Counted from the first letter of the stretch, positions 34,811 to 43,130 are shown. The stretch is DNA of 64,000 bases from Candidatus Aalborgicola bjergmarkensis (GCA_016708725.1 JADJFE010000016.1:46903-110902), one strand, 5' to 3'. Program-made: numbers and translations. The notes: a model not told the origin generated them from the letters alone.

Positions 34811-35959
34811 ATGACTAATGCACCATTTGCCCCTAAAGTTGCAAAAAAAGTGGCGTTGATAACTGGCATAACTGGCCAAGACGGTTCCTACCTAGCCGAG
34901 CTGTTGCTTGAAAAGGGCTACGTGGTCCATGGTATCAAGCGTCGCTCCAGTTCGTTTAACACCCAGCGCGTAGACCACATCTACCAAGACCCCCATATTG
35001 ACAACGCTTGCTTCAAACTGCACTACGGTGATTTGAGTGACAGCAGCAACCTGACCCGCATCATCCAGCAAGTGCAGCCTGACGAGGTATACAACCTCGG
35101 TGCCCAAAGCCATGTGGCCGTGAGCTTTGAAAGCCCCGAGTACACCGCTGACGTGGACGGCATGGGCGCCCTGCGGATATTGGAAGCCATTCGCTTCCTG
35201 GGCCTGGAGAAAAAAACCCGCTTCTACCAGGCATCTACCTCTGAACTGTTTGGTCTGGTGCAAGAGATGCCACAGAAAGAAACGACCCCTTTCTATCCCC
35301 GTAGCCCCTACGCCGTGGCGAAACTCTACGCCTACTGGATTACCGTCAACTACCGCGAAGCCTACGGCATTTACGCATGCAACGGGATTTTGTTCAACCA
35401 CGAAAGCCCGCGCCGTGGTGAAACCTTTGTCACCCGAAAAATCACCCGAGGCATGAGCAATATCGCCCAAGGGCTGGAACAATGCCTGCACATGGGCAAC
35501 ATGGACGCCTTACGCGATTGGGGCCACGCCAAAGACTATGTGCGCATGCAATGGATGATGCTGCAGCAAGATAAACCGCAAGACTTTGTGATTGCCACTG
35601 GCGTGCAATACAGCGTGCGCGATTTCATCACCTGGACCGCCGCCGCACTGGGCATCAGCCTGCGCTTTGAAGGCCAGGGCGTGGATGAACAAGCCATAGT
35701 AGATGCCATCACTGGCGACAACGCCCCCGCACTGAAAGTGGGTGACGTGGTAGTCAAGGTTGACCCACGCTACTTTCGCCCAACAGAAGTCGAAACCCTG
35801 CTGGGCGACCCTTCCAAAGCAAAAAAAGAATTGGGCTGGATGCCAGAAATTACCGCCCAGGACATGTGTAAAGAAATGGTCACCAACGACCTGGCGCAGG
35901 CCAAGCAGCATGCCTTGCTCAGAAAGCACGGCTACGAAGTGAACGTCAGCATGGAGTGA
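34811..35959 (+). CDS. gmd: GDP-mannose 4,6-dehydratase
   Basis: 382 residues: GITGQDGSYLAELLLEKGY (NADP-binding), GDLSDSSNLTRII, YQASTSELFG and SPYAVAKLYAYW (catalytic Tyr-Lys), FNHESPRRGETFVTRKI. Converts GDP-mannose to the 4-keto-6-deoxy sugar used by Fcl. Full length and intact. The order fcl-gmd is reversed from the common gmd-fcl. Confidence 0.96.
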   Translation: MTNAPFAPKVAKKVALITGITGQDGSYLAELLLEKGYVVHGIKRRSSSFNTQRVDHIYQDPHIDNACFKLHYGDLSDSSNLTRIIQQVQPDEVYNLGAQSHVAVSFESPEYTADVDGMGALRILEAIRFLGLEKKTRFYQASTSELFGLVQEMPQKETTPFYPRSPYAVAKLYAYWITVNYREAYGIYACNGILFNHESPRRGETFVTRKITRGMSNIAQGLEQCLHMGNMDALRDWGHAKDYVRMQWMMLQQDKPQDFVIATGVQYSVRDFITWTAAALGISLRFEGQGVDEQAIVDAITGDNAPALKVGDVVVKVDPRYFRPTEVETLLGDPSKAKKELGWMPEITAQDMCKEMVTNDLAQAKQHALLRKHGYEVNVSME

Positions 35960-36029
35960 TCTGCCGATGCGTCTCACCCCGGATCAGGTTCACCTCATAA
36001 CCCAAAAAGTCCGTAACCAGAGACATACC

Positions 36030-36590
36030 ATGGCCGAACCCCTTGCGCAACCAACATTGACCGTAACCGACTATCTGAACTGGGAGTCACAACAACCGGA
36101 CAAACACGATTTTTTTCGCGGTGAGGTGTTTGCCATGACCGGGGGCACCTTGCGGCACAACCTGGGCACTGTGGCGAGCACCACGACCTTCAAATCACAT
36201 CTCACTGGCACGCCCTGCAAGGTTTTTTCGGGCGATGTCAAGGTCGCCGTGAACGCCACCGAGCACTGGTTCTACCCGGATGTGGTGGTGACGTGCAGCG
36301 CCAAAGACTTGAGCGATATGGGGGCGGTGGCCATCAGCGAGCCGAGTCTGATTGTTGAGGTGCTGTCGCCCTCAACGGCAGCCTATGACCGGGGCCAAAA
36401 ATTCATCAGCCTGCAAAAGCTGGCATCGCTCAAAGAATACGCCTTGCTCGACACCGAAGCCCCGCGTTTGGAGGTGTACCGGCGCAACGCCGCAGCGCGC
36501 TTTGAGTTGTATGTGTTTGAAGGTGCAGACTGCGAGGCCGAACTTGCCAGCATTGACTGGCGCGGCCCAGTGGCTAGTTTGCTGGACTGA
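36030..36590 (+). CDS. Uma2-family (PD-(D/E)XK-like) protein
   Basis: 186 residues from the ATG at MAEPLAQPTLTVTDYL. Core motifs are KHDFFRGEVFAM, the YPDVVVTC strand (nuclease-like Asp) and PSLIVEVLSPSTAAYDRGQKF with the E-X-LSPST signature. The Uma2 family has an endonuclease fold, is abundant in cyanobacteria, and its function is unknown. The frame is open 21 codons upstream to an ATG with a GGAG; that extra part looks like the start of a nucleotidyltransferase and may be a gene remnant. Confidence 0.85.
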   Translation: MAEPLAQPTLTVTDYLNWESQQPDKHDFFRGEVFAMTGGTLRHNLGTVASTTTFKSHLTGTPCKVFSGDVKVAVNATEHWFYPDVVVTCSAKDLSDMGAVAISEPSLIVEVLSPSTAAYDRGQKFISLQKLASLKEYALLDTEAPRLEVYRRNAAARFELYVFEGADCEAELASIDWRGPVASLLD

Positions 36591-36721
36591 TTTCAATCGG
36601 CATCAACACTGTGCCATAGGAGCCTGGCAATTTTTTCACGCCACTGCGCAACGTTACGCTGCTGGCCCATACTGACCGAAAAATTGCAACCGCAGGTCTT
36701 CAGGGGTGTGATTCAAAGTGA

Positions 36722-37065
36722 GTGGCCGTTGGGTTTTCACTCCCTCGCCCCGGCGGGGAGAGGGCTGGGGAGAGGGGACTGGCTTGTCATGGTGCGGCTC
36801 TCTGGATGTTCTGCGGTGCTGTGGATGGGGTTATTGTTGCTATATTATTAATAGCTGCAACCGCACATCCCACGGGGGTTAGAGGCTTATTTGATGCCTT
36901 ATTTGTGGCCAAAAAGATGCCACAAAGGCTTGCAAGAGGGTTTCGCATCGCAGTTTTTGCATGTGTAATATCACGGGCGATATGAAATTCCAGCGCAAAG
37001 CCACCAGCAGCCCCTCTCCCCAGCCCTCTCCCCGCCGGGGCGAGGGAGCTAAATCCAACGACCAC
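36722..37065 (+). mobile_element. MITE-like element, copy A
   Basis: A 344-base element without coding capacity. A 38-bp perfect inverted repeat (36740-36777 and 37011-37048, starting CTCCCTCGCCCC) is extended outward imperfectly by GTGGCCGTTGG/CGACCAC to 36722 and 37065. The interior holds the short interspersed-repeat core (36850 onward) and a 150-base block also found at 9994-10140. Copy B lies exactly 1056 bases downstream. The terminal sequence resembles GC-rich terminal repeats widespread in proteobacteria. It fills most of the 545-base gap after Uma2. Confidence 0.8.
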
Positions 37066-37135
37066 ATCGGTTGAATCGCACTCGGTCTTCAGCCTGGGAT
37101 TTTTGCGTTGACCAGCCACTGTTAGAATTTCCAGC

Positions 37136-37360
37136 ATGAACGCACACTTGGACCACGTTATCGATGAAGCACTGGCTCTGATTCCGCAAGAGCGGTCTGC
37201 CGTGCTACTGGCGCTGCTTGACAGCCTGGAGGGCAGTGACGAGTCTGCCGTTTCCAACGCCTGGGCTGCTGAGATTGCACAGCGCAAGGCTGATCTGCGC
37301 TCGGGCGTTGCCAACGCCGTACCCTGGGCGCAGGCGCGGGCACGACTCACCACATTGTGA
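37136..37360 (+). CDS. antitoxin of addiction-module family
   Basis: 74 residues (MNAHLDHVIDEALALIPQERSAVLLALLDSL), a helical protein similar to the putative addiction-module antitoxins paired with RelE/ParE toxins. The end overlaps the toxin GTG. It lies entirely between the two MITE copies. Confidence 0.85.
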   Translation: MNAHLDHVIDEALALIPQERSAVLLALLDSLEGSDESAVSNAWAAEIAQRKADLRSGVANAVPWAQARARLTTL

Positions 37361-37659
37361 GTGCGTACCACGTAGAAATTGCGCCTGGTGCGGAGCGCGA
37401 TATTCAAGAGGCATTTCTTTGGTACGTTGAGCGTAATCGACTTATGGCCGATGCCTTCCGCACTGAAGTGTTCGATGCCATTGATCGGGTTGGTACAAGC
37501 CCATTTGGCAAAGCGGCAGATACGTTAGGCAATCGCAGCAGGGTGTTGCATCGATTTCCGTATTCGGTTGTTTACGAAGTGACTGAAAACACCGTGACCA
37601 TTTTGGCAGTAGCCCACCACCGGCGTTTACCGGGCTATTGGCGCTCCAAGAACCAGTGA
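37357..37659 (+). CDS. RelE/ParE-family toxin
   Basis: 100 residues with the GTG start overlapping the antitoxin stop. RelE/ParE fold signatures: VEIAPGAERDIQEAFLWY, NRSRVLHRFPYSVVYEV, and ILAVAHHRRLPGYW near the C-terminus. The last motif is typical of the family and suggests an intact toxin; ribosome-dependent RNase versus gyrase inhibitor cannot be decided from sequence. Confidence 0.9.
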   Translation: MSAYHVEIAPGAERDIQEAFLWYVERNRLMADAFRTEVFDAIDRVGTSPFGKAADTLGNRSRVLHRFPYSVVYEVTENTVTILAVAHHRRLPGYWRSKNQ

Positions 37660-37777
37660 CTGTTGCCGTTTGGGTTGACCGTTCGGTGCTGGTCAACTTC
37701 AAAGCGTTTGAGATGGCTTACCAGGTGCTGACCGAAAAATTGCAACCGCAGGTCTTCAGGGGTGTGATTCAAAGTGA

Positions 37778-38121
37778 GTGGCCGTTGGGTTTTCACTCCC
37801 TCGCCCCAGCGGGGAGAGGGCTGGGGAGAGGGGACTGGCTTGTCATGGTGCGGCTCTCTGGATGTTCTGCGGTGCTGTGGATGGGGTTATTGTTGATATG
37901 TTATTGATAGCTGCAACCGCACATCCCACGGGGGTTGGAGGCTTATTTGATGCCTTATTTGTGGCCAAAAAGATGCCACAAAGGCTTGCAAGAGGGTTTC
38001 GCATCGCAGTTTTTGCATGTGTAATATCACGGGCAATATGAAATTCCAGCGCAAAGCCACCAGCAGCCCCTCTCCCCAGCCCTCTCCCCGCCGGGGCGAG
38101 GGAGCTAAATCCAACGACCAC
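37778..38121 (+). mobile_element. MITE-like element, copy B
   Basis: Same orientation as copy A at a constant offset of 1056 bases. Similarity extends beyond the element: 36672-37070 and 37728-38126 match over 399 bases without gaps and with only a few substitutions, so this is a direct segmental duplication flanking the toxin-antitoxin pair. Confidence 0.8.
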
Positions 38122-38127
38122 ATCGGC

Positions 38128-38160
38128 TGTAGCCATCGTGGATACTGCGGGAACAGCTAT
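38128..38160 (-). repeat. interspersed short repeat next to MITE copy B
   Basis: TACTGCGGGAACAGCTAT, reverse orientation of the family core, immediately after the 399-base duplication. Confidence 0.6.
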
Positions 38161-38214
38161 AAAAATTAGTTGAACCGTTTCGATTGGTTGACTTTTATCG
38201 GCCTGTGTGGCCTT

Positions 38215-38230
38215 TGTCGCATTACCGACA
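38215..38230 (+). promoter_or_regulatory. NifA upstream activator site for nifB
   Basis: TGT (38215-38217), ten bases, ACA (38228-38230), an exact NifA consensus 102 bases before the -24 element. ACCGACATTA is directly repeated next to it. Confidence 0.68.
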
Positions 38231-38331
38231 TTAACCGACATTAAGCGACAACGCACTACAAAATCAGGGGGCAAGTAGTGCCCAGCATGTGCCACTTCCT
38301 ACAAATAACGGCATAAATGCAGTTTTTCGGA

Positions 38332-38347
38332 TGGCACGGATTTAGCT
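38332..38347 (+). promoter_or_regulatory. sigma-54 promoter of the nifB operon
   Basis: TGGCACG-N4-TAGCT with GG at 38333-38334 and GC at 38345-38346. The -24 half is perfect and the -12 half has one mismatch (TAGC for TTGC). It lies 48 bases before nifB. Confidence 0.75.
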
Positions 38348-38394
38348 ATTAAACCCCCATGCGGCCATGTGTCGGACGCGAGAAGGGTTTTTCC

Positions 38395-39987
38395 ATGCAA
38401 GCACCAACCTATTTCAGCATCGGTCAAATCAGGACGCTTGGTGCGAAACTTGATCTTGCCGAGCCGGGTGGTGGCTGCAATACCCATGGTGCAGCGGGCA
38501 AGGCCAGTTGCGGTTCATCTGACGGTCCGCACGATATGCCACAGGAGATATGGGACAAGGTCAAGAACCATCCCTGCTATTCCGAGGAGGCGCACCACCA
38601 CTTTGCCCGTATGCACGTGGCCGTGGCACCGGCATGCAATATTCAATGCAACTACTGCAACCGCAAGTACGACTGCAGCAACGAATCCCGCCCCGGCGTG
38701 GTTTCGCAAAAGCTCACGCCTGAGCAGGCCGTGCGTAAAGTGGTGGCTGTGGCCAGCGAGATTCCCCAATTGACGGTGCTGGGTGTGGCGGGTCCGGGCG
38801 ATGCGCTGGCTAATCCGGCAAAGACGTTTGAGACCTTTCGCCTTTTGCAGCAGCAAGCACCCGACATCAAGTTGTGCATTTCCACCAATGGCCTGGCGTT
38901 GCCGGATCTTGTGGACGAGATTTGTAAATACAACGTCGACCATGTCACCATCACCATCAATATGGTGGATCCGGCAGTCGGCGAAAAAATCTATCCGTGG
39001 ATATTCTGGAACCACCGGCGCATAACCGGCTATGAGGCGGCCAAAATCCTGCACGAGCGCCAGATGCTGGGGTTGGAGATGCTGACGGCGCGTGGTGTGC
39101 TCACCAAGATCAATTCGGTGCTGATCCCTGGCATTAACGACGAGCACCTGATCGAAGTCAACCGCGCGGTGAAACAGCGCGGTGCCTTCCTACACAACAT
39201 CATGCCGCTGATTTCCGAGGCGGAACACGGCACGGTGTTTGGTCTCACGGGCCAGCGTGGCCCCACCGCTGCCGAACTCAAAGCCGTGCAGGATGCCTGC
39301 ATGGGTGGCGCAAACCTCATGCGCCACTGCCGCCAGTGCCGCGCCGATGCCGTAGGGTTGCTGGGCGAAGATCGCAGTGAGGAATTCACGCTGGACAAAC
39401 TTGACCAGATGAAGACGGAAACGGTTTACGACCTGGAGAAGCGCCGCATGTACCAGCAAAAAGTTGAAGCGCAGCGCCAGGCACAGCAAGTAGCCAAGCA
39501 GGAAGCATTGGCGGCTGCAAGCGCAATCCAGACGGCAGATGATCTTAAAGTTCTGGTGGCTGTGGCGACCAAGGGTGGTGGCCGCGTCAATGAACATTTT
39601 GGCCATGTTACCGAGTTCCAGGTCTTTGAAGTCTCTTCCTCCAAAGCGCTGTTTGTTGGCCACCGTCGGGTGGATCAGTATTGCCAGGGCGGAGCAGGAG
39701 ACGACGAACAGTTGCCGTCCGTCGTGCGCGCCATCAACGACTGCCACGCCGTTCTGGTGGCCAAGATTGGTGCTTGCCCACGCGATGAACTGATGCAAGC
39801 CGGTATTGAGCCGGTTGACAGTTATGTAGGCGAGTTCATTGAAAAAGCCGCACTGGAATGGTTTAACGATTACCGCATCCGCGTTGCCAGTGGCGCACTG
39901 GTGCACGAGAGTCGCGGTGACGCACGCATCCGCCAGGGTGCCTACACCAACACCAACCTTGCTGGCAGCATGGCTTTAGCTGCCTGA
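38395..39987 (+). CDS. nifB: NifB, radical SAM FeMo-cofactor core synthase
   Basis: 530 residues from MQAPTYFSIGQ; an in-frame ATG 12 codons earlier has no ribosome site advantage. Radical SAM cluster ligands are C81, C85 and C88 (CNIQCNYC), with further conserved cysteines C28, C39 and C94 for the K clusters. VLGVAGPGDALANP follows. The C-terminal NifX-like domain (about 385-500, VAVATKGGGRVNEHFGH) carries NifB-co. It makes the [8Fe-9S-C] precursor. First gene of a long nif operon under a sigma-54 promoter. Confidence 0.98.
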   Translation: MQAPTYFSIGQIRTLGAKLDLAEPGGGCNTHGAAGKASCGSSDGPHDMPQEIWDKVKNHPCYSEEAHHHFARMHVAVAPACNIQCNYCNRKYDCSNESRPGVVSQKLTPEQAVRKVVAVASEIPQLTVLGVAGPGDALANPAKTFETFRLLQQQAPDIKLCISTNGLALPDLVDEICKYNVDHVTITINMVDPAVGEKIYPWIFWNHRRITGYEAAKILHERQMLGLEMLTARGVLTKINSVLIPGINDEHLIEVNRAVKQRGAFLHNIMPLISEAEHGTVFGLTGQRGPTAAELKAVQDACMGGANLMRHCRQCRADAVGLLGEDRSEEFTLDKLDQMKTETVYDLEKRRMYQQKVEAQRQAQQVAKQEALAAASAIQTADDLKVLVAVATKGGGRVNEHFGHVTEFQVFEVSSSKALFVGHRRVDQYCQGGAGDDEQLPSVVRAINDCHAVLVAKIGACPRDELMQAGIEPVDSYVGEFIEKAALEWFNDYRIRVASGALVHESRGDARIRQGAYTNTNLAGSMALAA

Positions 39988-40028
39988 GTTTTGTCCCGTC
40001 TTCCCATCAACCTAACCGGAGAATCACC

Positions 40029-40223
40029 ATGGCCCACAAAATCATTGCCTCGACCTGCACCGCTTGCTCGGCCTGCGAGCCGGAATGCCCCAACGTCGCC
40101 ATCCGCGAGAAAAATGGCACCTACATCATTGATCCCAAGAAGTGCACTGACTGCCAGGGCCACTTCGACTCACCGCAGTGTGTGGCCGTGTGCCCGGTGG
40201 ACGGCTGCATCGTAAAGGCTTGA
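40029..40223 (+). CDS. fdxN: nif-linked 2[4Fe-4S] ferredoxin (FdxN type)
   Basis: 64 residues with C10-X2-C13-X2-C16-X3-C20-P and C39-X2-C42-X8-C51-X3-C55-P, the insertion between second-cluster cysteines being typical of FdxN/nif ferredoxins. It supplies electrons to NifB for radical SAM chemistry in studied diazotrophs. Lies 41 bases after nifB. Confidence 0.95.
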   Translation: MAHKIIASTCTACSACEPECPNVAIREKNGTYIIDPKKCTDCQGHFDSPQCVAVCPVDGCIVKA

Positions 40224-40225
40224 TC

Positions 40226-40639
40226 ATGTTGCCCAGCGTCACCATCACCCCTGCGGCAGCCAGGTTCATCAACCGCATCGTGCGGTTTTCTGGCTTGAGC
40301 GCTGGAGCGGGTCTGCGATTGGCGGTAACTCCGGGTGGCTGTTCTGGCTATTCATCCGAGTTCAGTGCCGAAGCAGCCCCCCAGGAGGGAGAACAATTGC
40401 TGGAAGTCGGTGGAGTGCGTCTGTTCCTTGGAGCCCAAAGCCGACTCATGCTCAACGGTATCACCATCGATTTTGTTGAAACCGCCACCCAATCGGGGCT
40501 GACATTTACCGATCCGAACAAGGCAGCTTGTGCCTGCAGCACTGCTGAAGCGGGTGCACCTGTCGGCGGGGTGACCAAGATCGAGATTAGTGCTATTTCG
40601 CGTGGCCGCCCGGCGGCAGCGCCCCTGTCTTCTCCTTAG
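40226..40639 (+). CDS. nif-linked A-type Fe-S carrier (HesB/IscA-like)
   Basis: 137 residues starting MLPSVTITPAAARFINRIV, 2 bases after fdxN. Cysteines occur in TPGGCSGYSSEF and in ACACSTAEAG, the A-type ligand set. The C-terminal tail of about 25 residues (GGVTKIEISAISRGRP) is longer than in IscA. Third A-type carrier in the window; the other two are in the ISC operon. It probably serves NifB and FdxN. Confidence 0.88.
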   Translation: MLPSVTITPAAARFINRIVRFSGLSAGAGLRLAVTPGGCSGYSSEFSAEAAPQEGEQLLEVGGVRLFLGAQSRLMLNGITIDFVETATQSGLTFTDPNKAACACSTAEAGAPVGGVTKIEISAISRGRPAAAPLSSP

Positions 40640-40647
40640 TATTTAAT

Positions 40648-41229
40648 ATGCTTGAACTGGAACTTGCGACCTTTGCTGACAGTGCCATCGGTGCGGACTT
40701 GAGCCCGCAGGTGGAGTCACTGATTGCCAGGGCTGGTCTTTTGCGCCAGCAACCGCAGGAGGCATTGGCCCTGCTGAAGCAGGCCCAGGCGACGGCACCA
40801 CGCCACCCGGCGCCGCTGATTGCCCTGTACCGTTTCTACTTCTATGGCCACCAGCTGCTGCAAGCCCGTGCGGTGGGCGAGGATGCGCTAGCCATTGCCC
40901 GCACGGCATTGGGACCGGATTTTGGTGACGAGCCACCACCCGCAGAAGCCACCCGGCATGACGCTGCCGTGCGCTTTTACCTCTTTGCCCTCAAGGGCCT
41001 GGCTTACCTGAACCTACGCCTGGGTGCCATGGGGGAGGCTTACACCCAGCTCAAAGAGCTGCGCCGCCTCGATCCGAACGACCATGTAGGGGGTGCTGTG
41101 CTGCTGCACGTGCTCATGCGCCATCAAAATGGCGGTACCTACGACACCTACGATAGCTACGATAGCTACGATAGCTACGATGCCATGTCCAGCTACCCGG
41201 CCCGTGGCTGGGGTCCGGTGGTGACATGA
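40648..41229 (+). CDS. TPR-like nif-associated protein, function unknown
   Basis: 193 residues, all helical, with repeats resembling tetratricopeptides (AGLLRQQPQEALALLKQAQA and LGAMGEAYTQLKELRRLDPND). The C-terminus carries a YDS/YDT tandem repeat before a proline-containing tail. No catalytic motif. The ATG follows the A-type carrier by 8 bases and the stop overlaps the LRV gene, so it belongs to the nifB operon. Likely a protein-protein adaptor; role inferred only from context. Confidence 0.75.
   Translation: MLELELATFADSAIGADLSPQVESLIARAGLLRQQPQEALALLKQAQATAPRHPAPLIALYRFYFYGHQLLQARAVGEDALAIARTALGPDFGDEPPPAEATRHDAAVRFYLFALKGLAYLNLRLGAMGEAYTQLKELRRLDPNDHVGGAVLLHVLMRHQNGGTYDTYDSYDSYDSYDAMSSYPARGWGPVVT
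41138..41181 (+). repeat. 9-bp tandem repeat in the TPR-like gene
   Basis: Nearly five units of about TACGATAGC encoding Y-D-S/T triplets. Copy-number change would keep the frame. Confidence 0.85.
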
Positions 41230-42038
41230 GCGCGTTGGCCATTCGTACCGTGCGTGCGCCGCAGGATGATATTCCCGCGCAGCATTGGCAGGGTGGCCCT
41301 ATCGACTGCGGTGCCTGCGAATACGCCTACCTGCGGGCGCTCGGTGAGGGGGAGGGTTGTGAGCCTGGATACGCATGCATGCAGGATGTGTATGCGCGGC
41401 GCATTGACCGATTCTTTCACTGGCATCCCGAACTCAGTAATGCACAGTTGGCACACCCGTATTTTGAGGTGCGCGCCATTGCCGTGCGCCGCGCCAGTGT
41501 GTTTCGTCTGACGGCCCTGATGAACGATCTGGACGAAACCGTGCGCTTGCAAGTGGCGCTGCGTCTGCCGCAGTCCCTGCTGGCCAGACTCGTCAATGAT
41601 CCCCATCGGGAGGTGCGCATCCGCGTAGCCCAGCGTCTGGCGCACCAGAAACTTGCGGCGCTGCGCCATGACCCGGACTATGGCGTGCGCGAGCTGGTTG
41701 CCCAACGTCTGCCGCTGCCCATCTTGCAAACCATGACCAATGATCCTGAGCGCACGGTGCGCGTGTGTGTGGCGCAGCGGCTGGAGATGCCGGCACTGCT
41801 GCGCATGATCGATGACACAGAGCCGGAGGTGCGTTGCAAAGTGGCCCAACGCCTGCCCATCCCGCTGCTCGCGCCTCTGGCGCGTGATGTGGATTGGCGT
41901 GTGCGCTGGGAAGTGGCCCAGCGCGCCGATGCCGCCACGCTGGAATCCCTGCGTGATGACGAAGACCCGGAGGTGCGCCTGAGCGTGCAAAAGCGTCTGG
42001 AGCGTGATTTGACCCTGGTAGGAGAGGTGTATGACTGA
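41226..42038 (+). CDS. LRV protein with N-terminal [4Fe-4S] domain
   Basis: 270 residues. N-terminal cluster ligands C28, C31, C45 and C51 are followed by about eight leucine-rich-variant repeats of about 24 residues (such as DPHREVRIRVAQRLA and DPERTVRVCVAQRLE), forming a right-handed helical superhelix. It matches the Azotobacter vinelandii LRV protein, which is also encoded with nif genes. Function not established; probably an Fe-S protein scaffold. Start overlaps the TPR gene (ATGA). Confidence 0.92.
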   Translation: MSALAIRTVRAPQDDIPAQHWQGGPIDCGACEYAYLRALGEGEGCEPGYACMQDVYARRIDRFFHWHPELSNAQLAHPYFEVRAIAVRRASVFRLTALMNDLDETVRLQVALRLPQSLLARLVNDPHREVRIRVAQRLAHQKLAALRHDPDYGVRELVAQRLPLPILQTMTNDPERTVRVCVAQRLEMPALLRMIDDTEPEVRCKVAQRLPIPLLAPLARDVDWRVRWEVAQRADAATLESLRDDEDPEVRLSVQKRLERDLTLVGEVYD

Positions 42039-42393
42039 CATTAATCGCGACGATAGTGAGATTGAGCTGGCTTACCCACCACGCTTTAGCTTTGGCGAGC
42101 GGGTAGTCTCCCGTTGTGTGGTGCGCAACGACGGCACTTACCGTGGCCGTGACATCGGGGATGTGCTGGTCCACAAAGGTGAGATTGGCTACGTGATCAG
42201 CATCAACACTTTTTTACAGCAGTACTACATCTATGCGGTGGACTTTGTCGAGTCCGGCCACCGTGTGGGCATGCGTGCCAAGGAACTGTGCACGCTGGAC
42301 AATTTGCCCGAGGACGTACTGGCGCGCTTGGGCGACAAGGCCGCTGCACTGCCAACGCTGGGCTCGGCCAAACCTCTGGAGGAACCAGCATGA
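42031..42393 (+). CDS. nifZ: NifZ
   Basis: 120 residues with RFSFGERVVSRCVVRNDGTY, VHKGEIGYVISINTFLQQYYIYAVDF and GMRAKEL, the NifZ SH3-like core. NifZ is needed for formation of the second P-cluster in the MoFe protein. Overlaps the LRV gene by 8 bases and the next gene by 4 bases. Confidence 0.95.
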   Translation: MTDINRDDSEIELAYPPRFSFGERVVSRCVVRNDGTYRGRDIGDVLVHKGEIGYVISINTFLQQYYIYAVDFVESGHRVGMRAKELCTLDNLPEDVLARLGDKAAALPTLGSAKPLEEPA

Positions 42394-42737
42394 ATACTGC
42401 GCATACTGCGAATACTGCGAATACTGCGAATACTGCGAATACTGCGAATACTGCGATCTTGCATGGCCTTGAGCCCCGTGAACCAGGCTACGCCTGGGGC
42501 CAGCGCGTCATTGCGCTGGATGATCTGCTCAACGATGGCAGCTATCCCGATAGACCAGAAGACGCGCTGCTGGCAGCACGTGGTTCTGTGGGCGAGATTG
42601 TCAACATTGGCTACGCGCCGGATCTGAATGAGCCGGTGTACCTGGTGCAGTTTGTAGACTGCGTAGTGGGTTGCCTGGAGATTGAACTGGTGCCTGCACC
42701 TCCTGGTTTGCTCCCGGAAACCGAGGAACTGGAGTGA
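42390..42737 (+). CDS. second NifZ-domain protein
   Basis: 115 residues starting in the ATGA overlap with nifZ. After an NTA-repeat N-terminus (2-22) comes a NifZ-like core: YAWGQRVIALDDLLNDGSYP, ARGSVGEIVNIGYAPDLNEPVYLVQF. Related to but clearly diverged from the upstream NifZ, hence an old duplication. The repeat extends the N-terminus and probably is not structural. Confidence 0.85.
   Translation: MNTAHTANTANTANTANTANTAILHGLEPREPGYAWGQRVIALDDLLNDGSYPDRPEDALLAARGSVGEIVNIGYAPDLNEPVYLVQFVDCVVGCLEIELVPAPPGLLPETEELE
42393..42455 (+). repeat. 9-bp tandem repeat at the start of the second nifZ gene
   Basis: Seven units of AATACTGCG (one with CAT for AAT), directly after the ATG, encoding N-T-A triplets. 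Confidence 0.92.
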
Positions 42738-43111
42738 ATGCTGCTGTGAATCCGGTGGCACCCAGACGTGACCCGGTAAGGGATCTGATGCTGTACCGCT
42801 TGCAGCGTGCGCTGCGCGAACGGGTGCGTTATCGCTATGTACGGCCGCAAATTTTGCGCGAGGGTAAGAACTTGCGCATCCAGAGCCCCTGCTGTTCACG
42901 CAATGTGGACCCCGATGGTGGCCTGATTGACATTGCACTGCTCGTTTCCAATAGCTCCGATAACCCCGACAACCCCGATAACCCCAATAGCTGGAGTTTG
43001 TGTTCTCGTGACCATACCCATCAGACCTGGGTTGTGCAGTTGCGCGATCAGCCGCTGGACGTTTTGCTGGATGCACTGTGTATGGATGACGCGCGCCAGT
43101 TCTGGCCGTGA
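42734..43111 (+). CDS. conserved nif-associated protein, function unknown
   Basis: 125 residues with a GTG start overlapping the second nifZ. The RYRYVRPQILREGKNLRIQSPCCSRNVDPDGGLIDIALL core resembles DUF3024-type small proteins, but I cannot be sure. Cysteine pair CC (51-52 region) and a D-N-P tandem repeat in a loop. Operon position between nifZ2 and nifS suggests a nitrogenase maturation accessory. Confidence 0.7.
   Translation: MNAAVNPVAPRRDPVRDLMLYRLQRALRERVRYRYVRPQILREGKNLRIQSPCCSRNVDPDGGLIDIALLVSNSSDNPDNPDNPNSWSLCSRDHTHQTWVVQLRDQPLDVLLDALCMDDARQFWP
42957..42987 (+). repeat. 9-bp tandem repeat in the hypothetical nif gene
   Basis: About three and a half units of CGATAACCC encoding D-N-P triplets, in frame. 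Confidence 0.75.
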
Positions 43112-43130
43112 TGATTGACGCTATCCAGCC

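Noticed and set aside
42393..42455. Possible CRISPR-like array
   Set aside because: Units are 9 bp without spacers and lie in a coding frame; this is a minisatellite.
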